A stretch of DNA of 64,000 nucleotides, taken from positions 1,178,001-1,242,000 of the forward strand of contig NZ_CP194411.1 of NCBI RefSeq assembly GCF_051603425.1. Reading direction: 5' to 3'. The notes beneath the pieces were generated by a model. It was not told where the DNA came from and did no database searches. It saw nothing but the letters and a program-made list of their open reading frames with translations. Position 1 is the first letter of the stretch; each line of letters opens with the position of its first letter. Source of the stretch: Selenomonas sputigena_A (GTDB lineage: Bacteria; Bacillota; Negativicutes; Selenomonadales; Selenomonadaceae). Of this stretch, positions 16,586-26,180 are shown one piece after another. Both the position numbers and the translations under genes were made by a program.

Positions 16586-17701
16586 TTGCAGACAAAGATT
16601 TTACAGCCCACGGCGGCTGCTCTCGCTGAGGCCGCCGCAATCCTTCGGTCGGGCGGCCTCGTGGCTTTTCCTACGGAGACGGTCTACGGGCTTGGCGCAA
16701 ACGGGCTGGATGCTGCAGCCTGCGCGGGAATATACGAGGCGAAGGGGCGCCCTTCGGACAATCCGCTGATCCTCCATATCGCGGACCGCGCCATGCTCGA
16801 CGCCGTGGCGCTCGATGTGCCCGATGCAGCGGAGAAGCTGCTGGCAGCTTTCTGTCCCGGCCCTTTGACTTTGATCCTTCGCTGCAGCGACGCCGTGCCC
16901 GCGCGTGTGACGGGCGGCCTCGCGACGGTCGGGGTGCGCATGCCGGGGAACGATACGGCGCTCGCCCTGATTCGGGCGGCCGGCGTGCCGCTTGCCGCGC
17001 CGAGCGCGAATATCTCGGGCAGGCCGAGCCCGACGACGGCGGAGGCCGTCCTCAGCGATTTGGCAGGGCGGATCCCGCTGATCCTCGACGGCGGGGCTTG
17101 CCGCTTCGGCGTCGAGTCGACGATTGTCGATGTGACGGGAGCGGCGGCGACGATCCTGCGCCCCGGAGCCATCACGCGCGAAATGCTCGCTGAAGTTCTC
17201 GGCGAAGTGCGTCTCGACGGCGGCCTTCTCGCGCAGGAACGCGCCGCGCAGGCGCGAAACGGTGCGGCGGGAAGCGGCGCACCGGGCCATGCGGCCATGG
17301 AAGCTGCGGCAGGAGAAGCGCCGCGCGCGCCCGGCATGAAGTACACGCATTATGCGCCGCGCGCGCCGCTGACCTTGCTGCAGGCGCCGCCGGAGGAGCT
17401 TCCTGCCGCTTTCTGCGCGGCTCTTGCCGAGGCAAAGGGGCGGGACGTCGGCCTCATCGTGACGGACGAAACGGCTGCGGCCTTGGCGGACAAGATTCCG
17501 GAGAGCCGCATGGCGCGTCTCGGGCCGCGCGGGGACATGCGCACCGTCGCCGCCCGTCTTTACGAAGCCCTGCGCTCTTTCGACGAGAAGCCCGTCGACA
17601 TGCTCTTCGGCGAGGCTTTCGACGAAAGCGGCCTCGGTCTGGCCGTCATGAACCGGCTGAAAAAGGCCGCGGGCTACCGTATTCGGCGCTGCGGGAAGTG
17701 A
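16586..17701 (+). CDS. tsaC: L-threonylcarbamoyladenylate synthase (TsaC/Sua5 type)
   Basis: The 371-residue enzyme makes threonylcarbamoyl-AMP for the t6A modification of ANN-decoding tRNAs. The YrdC domain (1 to about 200) has 'FPTETVYGLGANG' and 'KGRPSDNPLILHI'. A variable Ala-rich linker leads to a C-terminal Sua5 domain ('MKYTHYAPRAPL', 'AVMNRLKKAAGY'), so it is the long Sua5 form. The TTG start has GGAGA about 8 bases upstream. It is the last gene of the rpmE operon. Confidence 0.93.
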   Translation: MQTKILQPTAAALAEAAAILRSGGLVAFPTETVYGLGANGLDAAACAGIYEAKGRPSDNPLILHIADRAMLDAVALDVPDAAEKLLAAFCPGPLTLILRCSDAVPARVTGGLATVGVRMPGNDTALALIRAAGVPLAAPSANISGRPSPTTAEAVLSDLAGRIPLILDGGACRFGVESTIVDVTGAAATILRPGAITREMLAEVLGEVRLDGGLLAQERAAQARNGAAGSGAPGHAAMEAAAGEAPRAPGMKYTHYAPRAPLTLLQAPPEELPAAFCAALAEAKGRDVGLIVTDETAAALADKIPESRMARLGPRGDMRTVAARLYEALRSFDEKPVDMLFGEAFDESGLGLAVMNRLKKAAGYRIRRCGK

Positions 17702-17816
17702 TTTCCGCGGGCATGGATGGGAGGACTGCCGTCCGGCCGAAGCGTTTGCCGCATTGCGCCGCGTTCCAGTCGGTGCAGGGGCAGGCTCTTTTGGCCCTTG
17801 CCGGCGGCGCGCCTAT

Positions 17817-17844
17817 TTTACAGGGACTTTTTTTGTGCTATAAT
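17817..17844 (+). promoter_or_regulatory. probable promoter of the ter island
   Basis: TTTACA, 16 bases, TATAAT lies 256 bases upstream of the VWA gene. Its transcript would run through a dispersed repeat and the hairpin at 17970-18017. Confidence 0.6.
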
Positions 17845-17860
17845 GGCTTTATTGGTAAAA

Positions 17861-17960
17861 CTACGCGCACAAACATCCACTTTGCGGACATTGTGCGCCG
17901 CCCTTACGGAAACTTAGCCAATCACTCTGCGACTTCGGCTTGAGTTCTTGGGGTTTCAAA
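17861..17960 (-). repeat. dispersed palindromic repeat, copy 2
   Basis: This is a well-preserved copy. On the minus strand it reads AAACCCCAAGAACTCAAGCC at one end and GTCCGCAAAGTGGATGTTTG near the other, ending GTGCGCGTAG. It lies in the leader of the ter island. The hairpin arms GTCCGC/GTGGAT keep pairing through G-U. Confidence 0.8.
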
Positions 17961-17969
17961 AGTGCGGTG

Positions 17970-18017
17970 CTTGGCCGCGAGGCTATGCACCATGGGATTT
18001 GTGCATAGCCTCGCGCT
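17970..18017. promoter_or_regulatory. strong hairpin in the ter leader
   Basis: GCGAGGCTATGCAC and GTGCATAGCCTCGC form a perfect 14-bp inverted repeat with a 10-base loop. There is no T-run. It may be an attenuator, RNA-stability element or protein site upstream of the VWA gene. Confidence 0.55.
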
Positions 18018-18099
18018 CTTGTCGTTGTTGTGCAGTGGGGCGAAAGCCGACGATGTGTTGCGCTGAAATGGGGCAAAGAGGCATTGGGAGGTGCTTTTC

Positions 18100-18747
18100 A
18101 TGGCGGATTATGGACGCAGGCTGCCGGTTTATTTGCTGCTCGACTGCTCGGGCTCGATGATGGGGGAGCCGATCGAGGCGGTGCGTCAGGGCGTCAAGGC
18201 GCTCTTGTCGGAGCTTCGGGGCGACCCGCAGGCGCTGGAGACGGCGTATCTTTCGGTCATCACCTTCGCGACGCAGGCAAAGCAGGTGTCGAAGCTGATG
18301 GAATTGATGCTCTTCAAGGAGCCGCGCATCGAGGCCGGCGGCTGCACCGTGCTCGGCGGCGCACTGAAGCTTCTGATGGAATGCGTCAAGACGGAGGTGC
18401 GCAGGAATACGGAGACGCAGAAGGGCGACTGGCGGCCGCTCGTCTTTATCCTGACCGACGGCAGTCCGACGGATATCGAGGACTTCAACGAGGCGGTGCA
18501 GGAGCTCAAGACGGCGAAGCTCGGCAATATCATTGCCTGCGCGGCAGGCGCTGACGCCGATACGAGCTATTTGAAGCAGATCACGAACAATGTCTTGATG
18601 ATGAACAATCTTTCGGCCGGCGATATGGCGCAGTTCTTCGCCTGGGTTTCCGGCTCCATCAAGATGTCCTCGAAGAGCCTTGACGCGAAGCCGGGCGACC
18701 AGATCGAACTGCCGCCGCCGCCGAAAGGCTTTACGATTGTCCCTTGA
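18100..18747 (+). CDS. terY: TerY-like von Willebrand A domain protein
   Basis: The protein has 215 residues and is a single VWA domain. The metal-binding (MIDAS) motif is 'LLDCSGSMMGEP' (D-x-S-x-S), with the conserved Thr and Asp in 'CTVLGGAL' and 'ILTDGSPTD'. TerY proteins form a triad with a PP2C phosphatase and a kinase, exactly the next two genes. The presumed role is metal-dependent scaffolding of phospho-signalling in the Ter stress response. GGGAGGTG lies 7 bases before ATG. Confidence 0.88.
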   Translation: MADYGRRLPVYLLLDCSGSMMGEPIEAVRQGVKALLSELRGDPQALETAYLSVITFATQAKQVSKLMELMLFKEPRIEAGGCTVLGGALKLLMECVKTEVRRNTETQKGDWRPLVFILTDGSPTDIEDFNEAVQELKTAKLGNIIACAAGADADTSYLKQITNNVLMMNNLSAGDMAQFFAWVSGSIKMSSKSLDAKPGDQIELPPPPKGFTIVP

Positions 18748-18762
18748 CGGGAGGCGGCGTTG

Positions 18763-20391
18763 ATGGCGCAGATCATTTGGCATGACGAGAAGAAGCGCGG
18801 CGCGGCGATCCCTGAGGAGGGAGCGGCGCTGGTCGTCGGAGGGGCGGCTGCTCCTCTGGCGGACGGCAGGCGGGTGATCCTTGACAAGAAGATCCTGCAC
18901 GAAGAGAGGCAAGCGGCAGCGGAACCGCCCGCTGCGCCGGAAGCCGCCGGCATAGCGGGACGGATCGGGGCTGCGGGCAGCCCGGATGCCGCACCGGCTG
19001 TGCCGGCGGCCGAGGGTGCGGCTGTGCCGGCAGCATCGGCTGCTCCTGCCGCGCCCTCGGCTGCGGCGGATGACGACGCGGCTGCCGCTGGTACTGCTGC
19101 CGATGAAACGGCTGCCAGCTCTGTCGCCGCCCCTGCCGCCGATGCGGCTGACATAAGCGCGGCGAGCGAGCCGGAAGCCTTGAGCGATGAGGCGGTGCTG
19201 GCGCATACGGCCACCCTTTGGCAGTACAAGCCCGTACCGGCGGATGAGCCGGATGCCGCGCCGGAGTATAAGTGTGGGGAAGAGCGCGTGGGAAGCGCCG
19301 CCTTCATCGCGGCCAGGGTGCGCGGCAAGAAGCACAAGCACGAGGGCACGAACTGCGACGATTGGTTCGCCATGGCGCATCTCGAGGATATCGCCGTCAT
19401 GGCGGTCTCGGACGGCGCGGGATCGAAGCGGTATTCGCGCGTCGGCGCGAAGGCCGCCAGTGAGGCCGCCGTCGGCTGCATCTATGAGCGCCTGCGCCGG
19501 CTGGCGGAGGAGCACCCCGACGATCGTGCGGCCTGCGGTCTGCCACTGGCGGAAGCGCCTTTCAACGACGCCTGCGGCCGGCTCGTCGCCATCCTGCACG
19601 AGGGCGTGCAGGAAGCGCGCAGAGCGATCGAGGCCGCCTTCTATATGCGGAGCGGCAGGCCGGAGTACAAAGAGCCGCTCGGCAGGGAGCTGGTCTTGGC
19701 GGACTTTGCCGCGACGCTCCTCGTGACGCTTGTAGTCCCCATTCCCGAAACGGGCGAGCAGCTCGTCGTTTCCTGCCAGATCGGCGACGGCATGACCGCC
19801 GCTCTCAATACGCAGCTGCCGTACAAAGAAGCGACGAAATTCCTCGGACAGCCGGACAGCGGCGATTTTTCCGGCGAGACGGATTTCTTGACGAGCCCCG
19901 CCATGGCGGAGCTTGCAAACCTTCAGAAGAGGACGCTCGTCTCGCGCAGAAAGAACGACGTCATCCTGATGATGACAGACGGCGTGTCCGACGATTATTT
20001 TTCCGAGCAGGGCATGTGCCTCCTCTGGCTCGACCTCGTGGCGAACGGCATCCTTGCGCCGCAGGGAGAGCGAGCGAAGGTGTTCACGCGCGAAGAAGTG
20101 GAGCTTCTGCGCGCCCTGCCCAAGCCGCAAGCATTCCCCTGTGTCGGGGACAAGGAAAAGAGCGTCGCCCTGCAGTATGCAGCCCGCCTTGCGAAGGCCA
20201 TGCAATGCTCGCAGGAAGAGCTGTGGCACAAGACGCATTTGCTCGCGCTCGCCGCAGAGGATACGAGCCTGAAGGAGATCGGCACGCGTGCGGAAAAGCT
20301 GCAGGCTTGGCTGGACAACCGTCTGGAGCGCGGCTCCTTTGATGACAGGACGCTTGTGATTCTTTCGTTTGGAGATGATGGCGCTGCCTAG
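18763..20391 (+). CDS. PP2C-type protein phosphatase of the TerY-P triad
   Basis: The protein has about 542 residues. The first ~60 form a small domain, followed by a ~110-residue Ala/Pro-rich linker of low complexity. From about 180 a PP2C_2 phosphatase domain starts: 'GTNCDDWFAMAHLEDIAVM', then 'SDGAGSKRYSRVGA' and 'MMTDGVSDDYF', which supply the metal-binding aspartates. It should reverse phosphorylation by the adjoining kinase. The ATG at 18763 is used (GGAGG 8 bases upstream). Its end overlaps the kinase start. Confidence 0.87.
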   Translation: MAQIIWHDEKKRGAAIPEEGAALVVGGAAAPLADGRRVILDKKILHEERQAAAEPPAAPEAAGIAGRIGAAGSPDAAPAVPAAEGAAVPAASAAPAAPSAAADDDAAAAGTAADETAASSVAAPAADAADISAASEPEALSDEAVLAHTATLWQYKPVPADEPDAAPEYKCGEERVGSAAFIAARVRGKKHKHEGTNCDDWFAMAHLEDIAVMAVSDGAGSKRYSRVGAKAASEAAVGCIYERLRRLAEEHPDDRAACGLPLAEAPFNDACGRLVAILHEGVQEARRAIEAAFYMRSGRPEYKEPLGRELVLADFAATLLVTLVVPIPETGEQLVVSCQIGDGMTAALNTQLPYKEATKFLGQPDSGDFSGETDFLTSPAMAELANLQKRTLVSRRKNDVILMMTDGVSDDYFSEQGMCLLWLDLVANGILAPQGERAKVFTREEVELLRALPKPQAFPCVGDKEKSVALQYAARLAKAMQCSQEELWHKTHLLALAAEDTSLKEIGTRAEKLQAWLDNRLERGSFDDRTLVILSFGDDGAA

Positions 20392-21847
20392 AACAGCAGA
20401 GGCCGTCCTGCAGGACGGCAGGAAAATACCGTACGTCATTACCGACAACCCGCCGAAGGGTGGCATGAAATACACCTATTTTGCGCCGGACAAATCGTAC
20501 GTCGTGCAGTTCTTCCTCGATCCCGACGGGGTCGACGCGAATATCCGCGACCGCATCGAGGCGATTATCGGCCGCTACAACCCGACGCTTTCCGAGGCGG
20601 AGGGCGGCGCGAAGGGAAATACGAAGGAGACCGCTGCCTATTTCAGGAACCTCTTCTGCTGGCCGACGGCCGTCGTTGAGCGCCCGGAATTCGGTCTGGT
20701 TTGTCCCGCCTATCCGGCGAATTTCTTTTTCGATAAAAACGCTTCCCGCCAGATCGATCTTTCCGGCAAGGACAAGAAGGGAAACTGGTTCACGGGACGC
20801 GTGCGGAAGTATCTGGCGCCGGCCGAGCTCGGGAACTTCCAGACCATGCTGCGGCTTTCCATCTCGCTTGCGCGTGCGGTGCGCCGCATGCATCAGGCGG
20901 GGCTGGCTCACTCGGATCTTTCCTGCAACAACGTCCTCGTCGATCCCAAGAGCGGCAGCTGCGTCGTCATCGACATCGATTCCCTCGTGGTGCCGAACCT
21001 CTTTCCGCCGGAAGTGGCGGGCACAAAGGGCTATATAGCGCCCGAGGTCTTGAAGACGATGGAGTTTTCAAGGGACGATGCCCGCCGTTTTATACCGAGT
21101 CTTTATACCGATCTTTTTGCACTGCCTGTTCTCATTTACCAATACCTCCTGAAGCGCCATCCGCTTGAGGGGCCGAAGAACTACGACATGCCCGCCGAGG
21201 AGGCGGACATGTTGATTTATGGGGAAAAGGCGCTGTTTGCCGAAAATCCGACGGACACGTCCAATCGCCCGTCCGATCTGCGGGTGACGATCCATGATCT
21301 CGGCCCATATTTGGAACATCTCTTTCTGCGGGCGTTCGTCGATGGCCTGCACGAGCCGGGGGAGCGGCCGACCGCTTTGGAATGGGAGAAGGCTCTCGTC
21401 CGGACATGGGATCTGCTGCAGCCCTGCGCGAATCCTTCCTGTACGGAAAAGTACTTCATCCTTCACGACCAATCGCAGCCGCGCTGCCCCTTCTGCGGAA
21501 CGGAGATTCCGGCGCAGCAGGTGCTCCAGCTGAAGCGGCTGCGCCGTCTGCGCGGCAAGGACGGCCAATGGCTTCCGTCCGGCCTCTTGAATCTCTATGA
21601 CGGCCTGCCGCTTTTCGAGTGGCACTTCAAGGAAAATGTCTTTCCTGATGAAAAGGCGGAGAATCGTGAGCTGGCGGCCTATATTTCCTTTCAGAAGGGT
21701 TCGTGGTACCTTGTGAACCATGCTCTGACGGATCTTCGTTCGCCGGCCGGCAGGCTCGTTCCGCCGGGGCAGGCACTGGCCATAAGACGGCATGCGCCCT
21801 TCGGTCTTGCGGAGCGGCAGAACGGCACGCTGTGGAGCGTCAAATAA
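20375..21847 (+). CDS. protein kinase with zinc ribbon (TerY-P triad)
   Basis: The protein has about 490 residues. The kinase domain shows 'YVVQFFLD' as the probable Lys-poor N-lobe, catalytic loop 'HSDLSCNNVLVD', the Asp of 'VVIDIDSL' in place of DFG, and 'GTKGYIAPEV'. The N-lobe lacks an obvious VAIK lysine, so ATP handling may be unusual. A C-terminal zinc ribbon has CANPSC and CPFC. The gene overlaps the PP2C gene by about 17 bases, which argues for tight co-expression of kinase and phosphatase. Confidence 0.85.
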   Translation: MMALPRTAEAVLQDGRKIPYVITDNPPKGGMKYTYFAPDKSYVVQFFLDPDGVDANIRDRIEAIIGRYNPTLSEAEGGAKGNTKETAAYFRNLFCWPTAVVERPEFGLVCPAYPANFFFDKNASRQIDLSGKDKKGNWFTGRVRKYLAPAELGNFQTMLRLSISLARAVRRMHQAGLAHSDLSCNNVLVDPKSGSCVVIDIDSLVVPNLFPPEVAGTKGYIAPEVLKTMEFSRDDARRFIPSLYTDLFALPVLIYQYLLKRHPLEGPKNYDMPAEEADMLIYGEKALFAENPTDTSNRPSDLRVTIHDLGPYLEHLFLRAFVDGLHEPGERPTALEWEKALVRTWDLLQPCANPSCTEKYFILHDQSQPRCPFCGTEIPAQQVLQLKRLRRLRGKDGQWLPSGLLNLYDGLPLFEWHFKENVFPDEKAENRELAAYISFQKGSWYLVNHALTDLRSPAGRLVPPGQALAIRRHAPFGLAERQNGTLWSVK

Positions 21848-21918
21848 AGGAAGCGCCACCCGGTGTTTCCTCGAAATAGATGAAAAAGCAATAGGAAATT
21901 AAAGGAGCAGTTTATTTT

Positions 21919-24555
21919 ATGAAAATCAAAGGATTGACCGCGGAAGAAGTTCGTATCTCACGCGAGAAGCACGGTACGAACGGCATCACGGAGCAGAAGG
22001 GAGAAAGCTTCTGGGAGAAGCTGAAGGGAAACTTTGACGATCCCATCATCAAGATCCTGTGTTTCGCGCTCGCCATCAATGTCGTCTTTGCCATTCTGGG
22101 CCAGGTCGCCTGGTATGAGTCCGTGGGCATTGCGCTCGCCGTGATTCTCGCGACGACGGTTGCGACGTATTCGGAGTATCAGAACGAGAACGCGTTCCAG
22201 AAACTGCAGGAGGAAGCGTCGCTCATCAAGTGTAAGGTCTATCGCGACGGAACGCTGACGGAGATCCCCATCGACGAGATCGTCATGGGCGATTTCGTGC
22301 TGCTGCAGACGGGCGACAAGATTCCGGCGGACGGCGTCATCTGTGACGGCTCGATCCAGGTCGACCAGTCCGTCCTGAACGGCGAGGCGAAGGAAGCGAC
22401 GAAGACGCCGGCGGCAGAAGGCGACGAGGAAGCGGAGCAGAGCGTGGACTTCCTCCATCCGCACAAGGTGTTCCGCGGCTCCGTCGTCTGCGGCGGCAAC
22501 GCCGTGATGCGCACGACGACGCTCGGCGACAAGACGCTCTACGGAAAGATCGCGGGCGAGCTGCAGGCGGACGAGGACCGCGACACGCCCTTGAAGGTGA
22601 AGCTCTCGAACCTCGCGAATCAGATCAGCAACTTCGGCTACATCGGCGGCGTGGCGATCGCCATTGCCTTCATGTTCCAGCGCCTCGTCATCCACAATGG
22701 CTTCGAGATGGCGCGCATCATGGCGTACTGTTCCAACTGGCTCGTCGTCGCCAACGACCTCGTCGATGCCGTCATGCTCGCCGTTATCATCATCGTTGTC
22801 GCCGTGCCCGAGGGCCTGCCCTTGATGATCGCCATCGTCTCGGCGCAGAACATGGGCAAGATGCTCAAGGACAACGTGCTCGTGCGCAAGATCTCGGGCA
22901 TTGAGACGGCAGGCAGCCTGAACCTCCTGTTCAGCGACAAGACGGGCACGATCACGAAGGGCCAGCTCGAAGCCGTCGCTTTCGTCGACGGTGCGGGCAC
23001 GCAGTACGCCGCCTACAAGGAGCTCGGCGCGGGGCTCAAGAAGCTCGTGAACCTCAGCGTGCGCTACAATACGAGCGCCGTCATCAACGGCAAGGAGGCT
23101 GTCGGCGGCAACGCGACGGAGCATGCGATCTTCGGCTTCGTTGCTGAAGACAGCGCGGAGATGGACGAGAAGATCAAAAACGCCGTGCCGTTTAACAGCA
23201 AGAACAAGTATTCCTTGTCCGAGGTCGCGGGCGAGTACAGCGTGACCTTGGCGAAGGGCGCGCCGGAGAAGATCCTCGCGCTCTGCGACTCATATTACGA
23301 TGAAAACGGCGAAAAGAAGCCGCTGACGAATGCGGCGGCGATCACGGACTGTATCGACGCTTTGGCGGCGCGCGCCATCCGCGTCCTGGCGCTCGCCGTC
23401 TACGAGGACGCGATTCCTGCGGACGGCACGCTGCCCGCGAGCGGCCTCGTCTTCGTCGGCGCTGTCGGCATCCGCGACGAGGTGCGCCCCGAATCCGTCG
23501 AAGCGATTCGCCGCGTGCACAGCGCGGGCGTGCAGGTCGTCATGATCACGGGCGACCGCCAGGACACGGCGGGCGCCATCGCCAAGGAAGCGGGGCTTCT
23601 CACGCGTGACGACGATGTCGTCATGACGAGCGATGAGCTTGCCGCGCTCGACGATGCGGCGGTCAAGGAGCTGCTGCCGCGCCTTCGCGTCGTGGCGCGT
23701 GCGCTTCCGACGGACAAGAGCCGTCTCGTGCGCCTCGCGCAGGAGATGAACCTCGTCGTCGGCATGACGGGCGACGGCGTCAACGATTCGCCGGCCTTGA
23801 AGAAGGCGGACGTCGGCTTCGCCATGGGCAGCGGCACGGAGGTCGCGAAGGAGGCAAGCGATATCGTCATCCTCGACGACAACTTCAAGTCGCTGGCCCG
23901 CGCGATCCTCTACGGGCGCACGATCTACAACAGCATCCGGAAGTTCATCATCTTCCAGCTGACGATCAACGTCGCCGCTGTTATGATCTCCTTCGTTGCG
24001 CCTCTTCTCGGCATGGAAACGCCGCTTTCCATCACGCAGTTCCTCTGGATCAACCTCGTCATGGATACGCTCGCGGCGCTCGCTTTCGGCGGCGAGCCGG
24101 CTCTTCGCCGTTACATGGACGAAAAGCCCAAGCAGCGCGACGAAAGCATCATCAGCAAGTACATGGTCTCCTCCATCGGCGTCGGCTCGCTGTGGTGCTT
24201 CGGCCTGAGCCTCTTCTTCCTCATGAGCGGCGCGTCGCACGCATACTTCCGCCCCGACGAGGCCAATCACTACCTCTTGACGGGCTACTTCACGTTCTTC
24301 ATCTTCATGGCGGTGTTCAACGCCTTCAACGCGCGCACCGATTCGAAGAATCTTTTTGACAACATCTCGAAAAATCCGGGCTTCCTGCGTGTCATGGGGC
24401 TCATCGTCGTCATCCAGGTTGCCATGACGTACCTCGGCGGCGAGATTCTGCACTGCTATGGTTTGACGCTCACGGAGTGGGCATTTGTGCTCATCATGGC
24501 GGTGACGATTGTGCCGATTGATTTGGTTCGCAAGATGATTGTGGGCAAGGCATAA
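21919..24555 (+). CDS. calcium-type P-type ATPase (PMCA/IIB-like)
   Basis: The 878-residue membrane pump has 'FSDKTGTITKG' (phosphorylated Asp), 'GDKIPADGV', 'TGDRQDTAGAIAKEAG' and 'TGDGVNDSPALKKADVG'. The first membrane pair starts near residue 50, and 'VAVPEGLPLMI' is the TM4 PEGL motif of Ca2+/cation pumps. It probably exports Ca2+. Its place between the TerY-P triad and the TerD genes suggests that it sets the cation supply for calcium-binding TerD proteins, a role often filled by TerC elsewhere. AAGGAG lies 10 bases upstream. Confidence 0.9.
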   Translation: MKIKGLTAEEVRISREKHGTNGITEQKGESFWEKLKGNFDDPIIKILCFALAINVVFAILGQVAWYESVGIALAVILATTVATYSEYQNENAFQKLQEEASLIKCKVYRDGTLTEIPIDEIVMGDFVLLQTGDKIPADGVICDGSIQVDQSVLNGEAKEATKTPAAEGDEEAEQSVDFLHPHKVFRGSVVCGGNAVMRTTTLGDKTLYGKIAGELQADEDRDTPLKVKLSNLANQISNFGYIGGVAIAIAFMFQRLVIHNGFEMARIMAYCSNWLVVANDLVDAVMLAVIIIVVAVPEGLPLMIAIVSAQNMGKMLKDNVLVRKISGIETAGSLNLLFSDKTGTITKGQLEAVAFVDGAGTQYAAYKELGAGLKKLVNLSVRYNTSAVINGKEAVGGNATEHAIFGFVAEDSAEMDEKIKNAVPFNSKNKYSLSEVAGEYSVTLAKGAPEKILALCDSYYDENGEKKPLTNAAAITDCIDALAARAIRVLALAVYEDAIPADGTLPASGLVFVGAVGIRDEVRPESVEAIRRVHSAGVQVVMITGDRQDTAGAIAKEAGLLTRDDDVVMTSDELAALDDAAVKELLPRLRVVARALPTDKSRLVRLAQEMNLVVGMTGDGVNDSPALKKADVGFAMGSGTEVAKEASDIVILDDNFKSLARAILYGRTIYNSIRKFIIFQLTINVAAVMISFVAPLLGMETPLSITQFLWINLVMDTLAALAFGGEPALRRYMDEKPKQRDESIISKYMVSSIGVGSLWCFGLSLFFLMSGASHAYFRPDEANHYLLTGYFTFFIFMAVFNAFNARTDSKNLFDNISKNPGFLRVMGLIVVIQVAMTYLGGEILHCYGLTLTEWAFVLIMAVTIVPIDLVRKMIVGKA

Positions 24556-24620
24556 CGAAATATTTGCAAGGCGGCGTCGGTGGAAAGCATCGGCGCCGCC
24601 GCGCTGTAGGAGGGATATGA

Positions 24621-26018
24621 ATGGGCATGAACATCAGCAAGGGACAGAAAGCCGATTTGACGAAGAACAACGCGGGGCTTCGAAGCGTACTCGTCGGCAT
24701 GGGCTGGCAGGCGAATTCGAGCATCGATCTTGACACGGCGGCATTTTTGCTCGGTGCGCAGGGCAAGGCGGCGGGCGATGCGGACTTCGTGTTCTACGGC
24801 AACGCGCGCCATGTGTCGGGGGCGGTCGAGCACATCGCGGCTCCTTCGGGCGGCGACCGGCAGCAGGTGCGTGTCGACTTCGCCGCCGTGCCCGCCGCCG
24901 TCGAGAAGATCGCCCTCACCGCGACGATCTACGACGCGGACGCAAGGAGGCAGAACTTCGGGCAGGTCGCGGGCGCGTACATCCGCCTCCTCGATGCGGC
25001 GAGCGGCGCGGAGCTTCTGCGCTACGATCTCGGGCAGAACTTCTCCGTGGAGACGGCGATCGTCGTCGGCGAGCTCTACCGCTACAAGGGCGAGTGGAAG
25101 TTCAACGCCGTCGGCGCGGGATTCAGCGGCGGCCTGGAGGCGCTCTGCAAGAACTTCGGCATCGAGGTTGGCGAAGGGCAGGGAGCCGCACCGCAGCCTG
25201 CGCCGCCCGCACCGCCGCGCCCTGCCGCGCCGTCGCCTGCGCCCGCTGCACCGCCCGCGCCGCATTCGCCGCTGAACCTCGGCCGCCCCGGAGGCTCGCC
25301 TGCACCGCATCAGCCGCTGAACCTTGGCAGGCCGGGCGCGGCGCCCGTACCGTCCGTGCCGCCTGTGCCGCCTGTTGTACCGCAGCCTGCACCGACGGTG
25401 CCGAAGAAGGTCGAACTCAAGAAGGGACAGAAGGTCAGCCTCGTCAAGGGTGGCGGCGGACTCGGCGAGATCTCCATCAACCTCAACTGGCACCAGCAGC
25501 CGCAGACGAAGAACAGCGGCTTCCTCGCCTCCATCTTCGGCGGCGGGGGAGGCGGCGGCATCGATCTCGACCTCGGCTGCCTCTACGAGCTCAAAAACGG
25601 TGAGATCGGCTGCGTGCAGGCGCTCGGCAACGACTTCGGCAGTCTCTCGCACAGCCCCTGGATCGCGCTCGACGGCGACGACCGCACGGGCAGCAATGCC
25701 GCCGGCGAGACGCTGCGCGTCAACGGCAAGATGGCATCGAAGATCAAGCGCATCCTCGTCTACACCTTCATCTACGAGGGCGTCGCCAACTGGCAGCAGG
25801 CGGACGGCGTCGTCACCGTCAAGTGCCCGGGCAGCCCCGACATCATCGTGCGCATGGACGAATACGGCTCGTCGAAGGTCATGTGCGCCATCGCCATGCT
25901 GGAAAACATCAACGACACCTTCAGCGTCGAAAAACTCGTGCATTTCTTCAACGGCCACAAGAGCATGGACAAGGCGTACCATTGGGGCCTGCGCTGGACG
26001 GCGGGCAGCAAGGACTGA
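24621..26018 (+). CDS. double TerD-domain protein (TerD plus TerA-like)
   Basis: The protein has 465 residues. Residues 1-190 are a TerD domain ('NISKGQKADLTKN', 'SVETAIVVGELYRYKGEWKF'). A Pro/Ala linker with two 'PLNLGRPG' repeats (about 195-270) leads to a second, more divergent TerD/TerA-like domain ('VELKKGQKVSLVKG', 'GGIDLDLGCLYELKNGE'). The acidic loop that binds metal in canonical TerD (DGEGDDE-like) is replaced in domain 1 by 'SGGDRQQ'. It is the first of five TerD-family genes in the island. Confidence 0.88.
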   Translation: MGMNISKGQKADLTKNNAGLRSVLVGMGWQANSSIDLDTAAFLLGAQGKAAGDADFVFYGNARHVSGAVEHIAAPSGGDRQQVRVDFAAVPAAVEKIALTATIYDADARRQNFGQVAGAYIRLLDAASGAELLRYDLGQNFSVETAIVVGELYRYKGEWKFNAVGAGFSGGLEALCKNFGIEVGEGQGAAPQPAPPAPPRPAAPSPAPAAPPAPHSPLNLGRPGGSPAPHQPLNLGRPGAAPVPSVPPVPPVVPQPAPTVPKKVELKKGQKVSLVKGGGGLGEISINLNWHQQPQTKNSGFLASIFGGGGGGGIDLDLGCLYELKNGEIGCVQALGNDFGSLSHSPWIALDGDDRTGSNAAGETLRVNGKMASKIKRILVYTFIYEGVANWQQADGVVTVKCPGSPDIIVRMDEYGSSKVMCAIAMLENINDTFSVEKLVHFFNGHKSMDKAYHWGLRWTAGSKD

Positions 26019-26180
26019 GCGCGGCGGGAAATTTTCTTTTGCCTCATAAAGGGAAAAGGCGGCGGCAGGGCGAATTACTTTTAGAGATTAAATGATTTGC
26101 CGCGGCGCGGAGAAATCAGGAAAATATAGAGAAAACAACCATTTCCGGCCGCAGGAAAAAGGAATCGGGGAGGCAGCAGC

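Noticed and set aside
17983..20475. 830-residue open frame on the minus strand opposite the VWA and PP2C genes
   Set aside because: Arg-rich, no motif, no ribosome site. It mirrors the codon bias of the real plus-strand ter genes.
21958..24453. Long minus-strand frames opposite the calcium ATPase
   Set aside because: His/Arg/Asp-rich shadow translations of a well-supported P-type ATPase.
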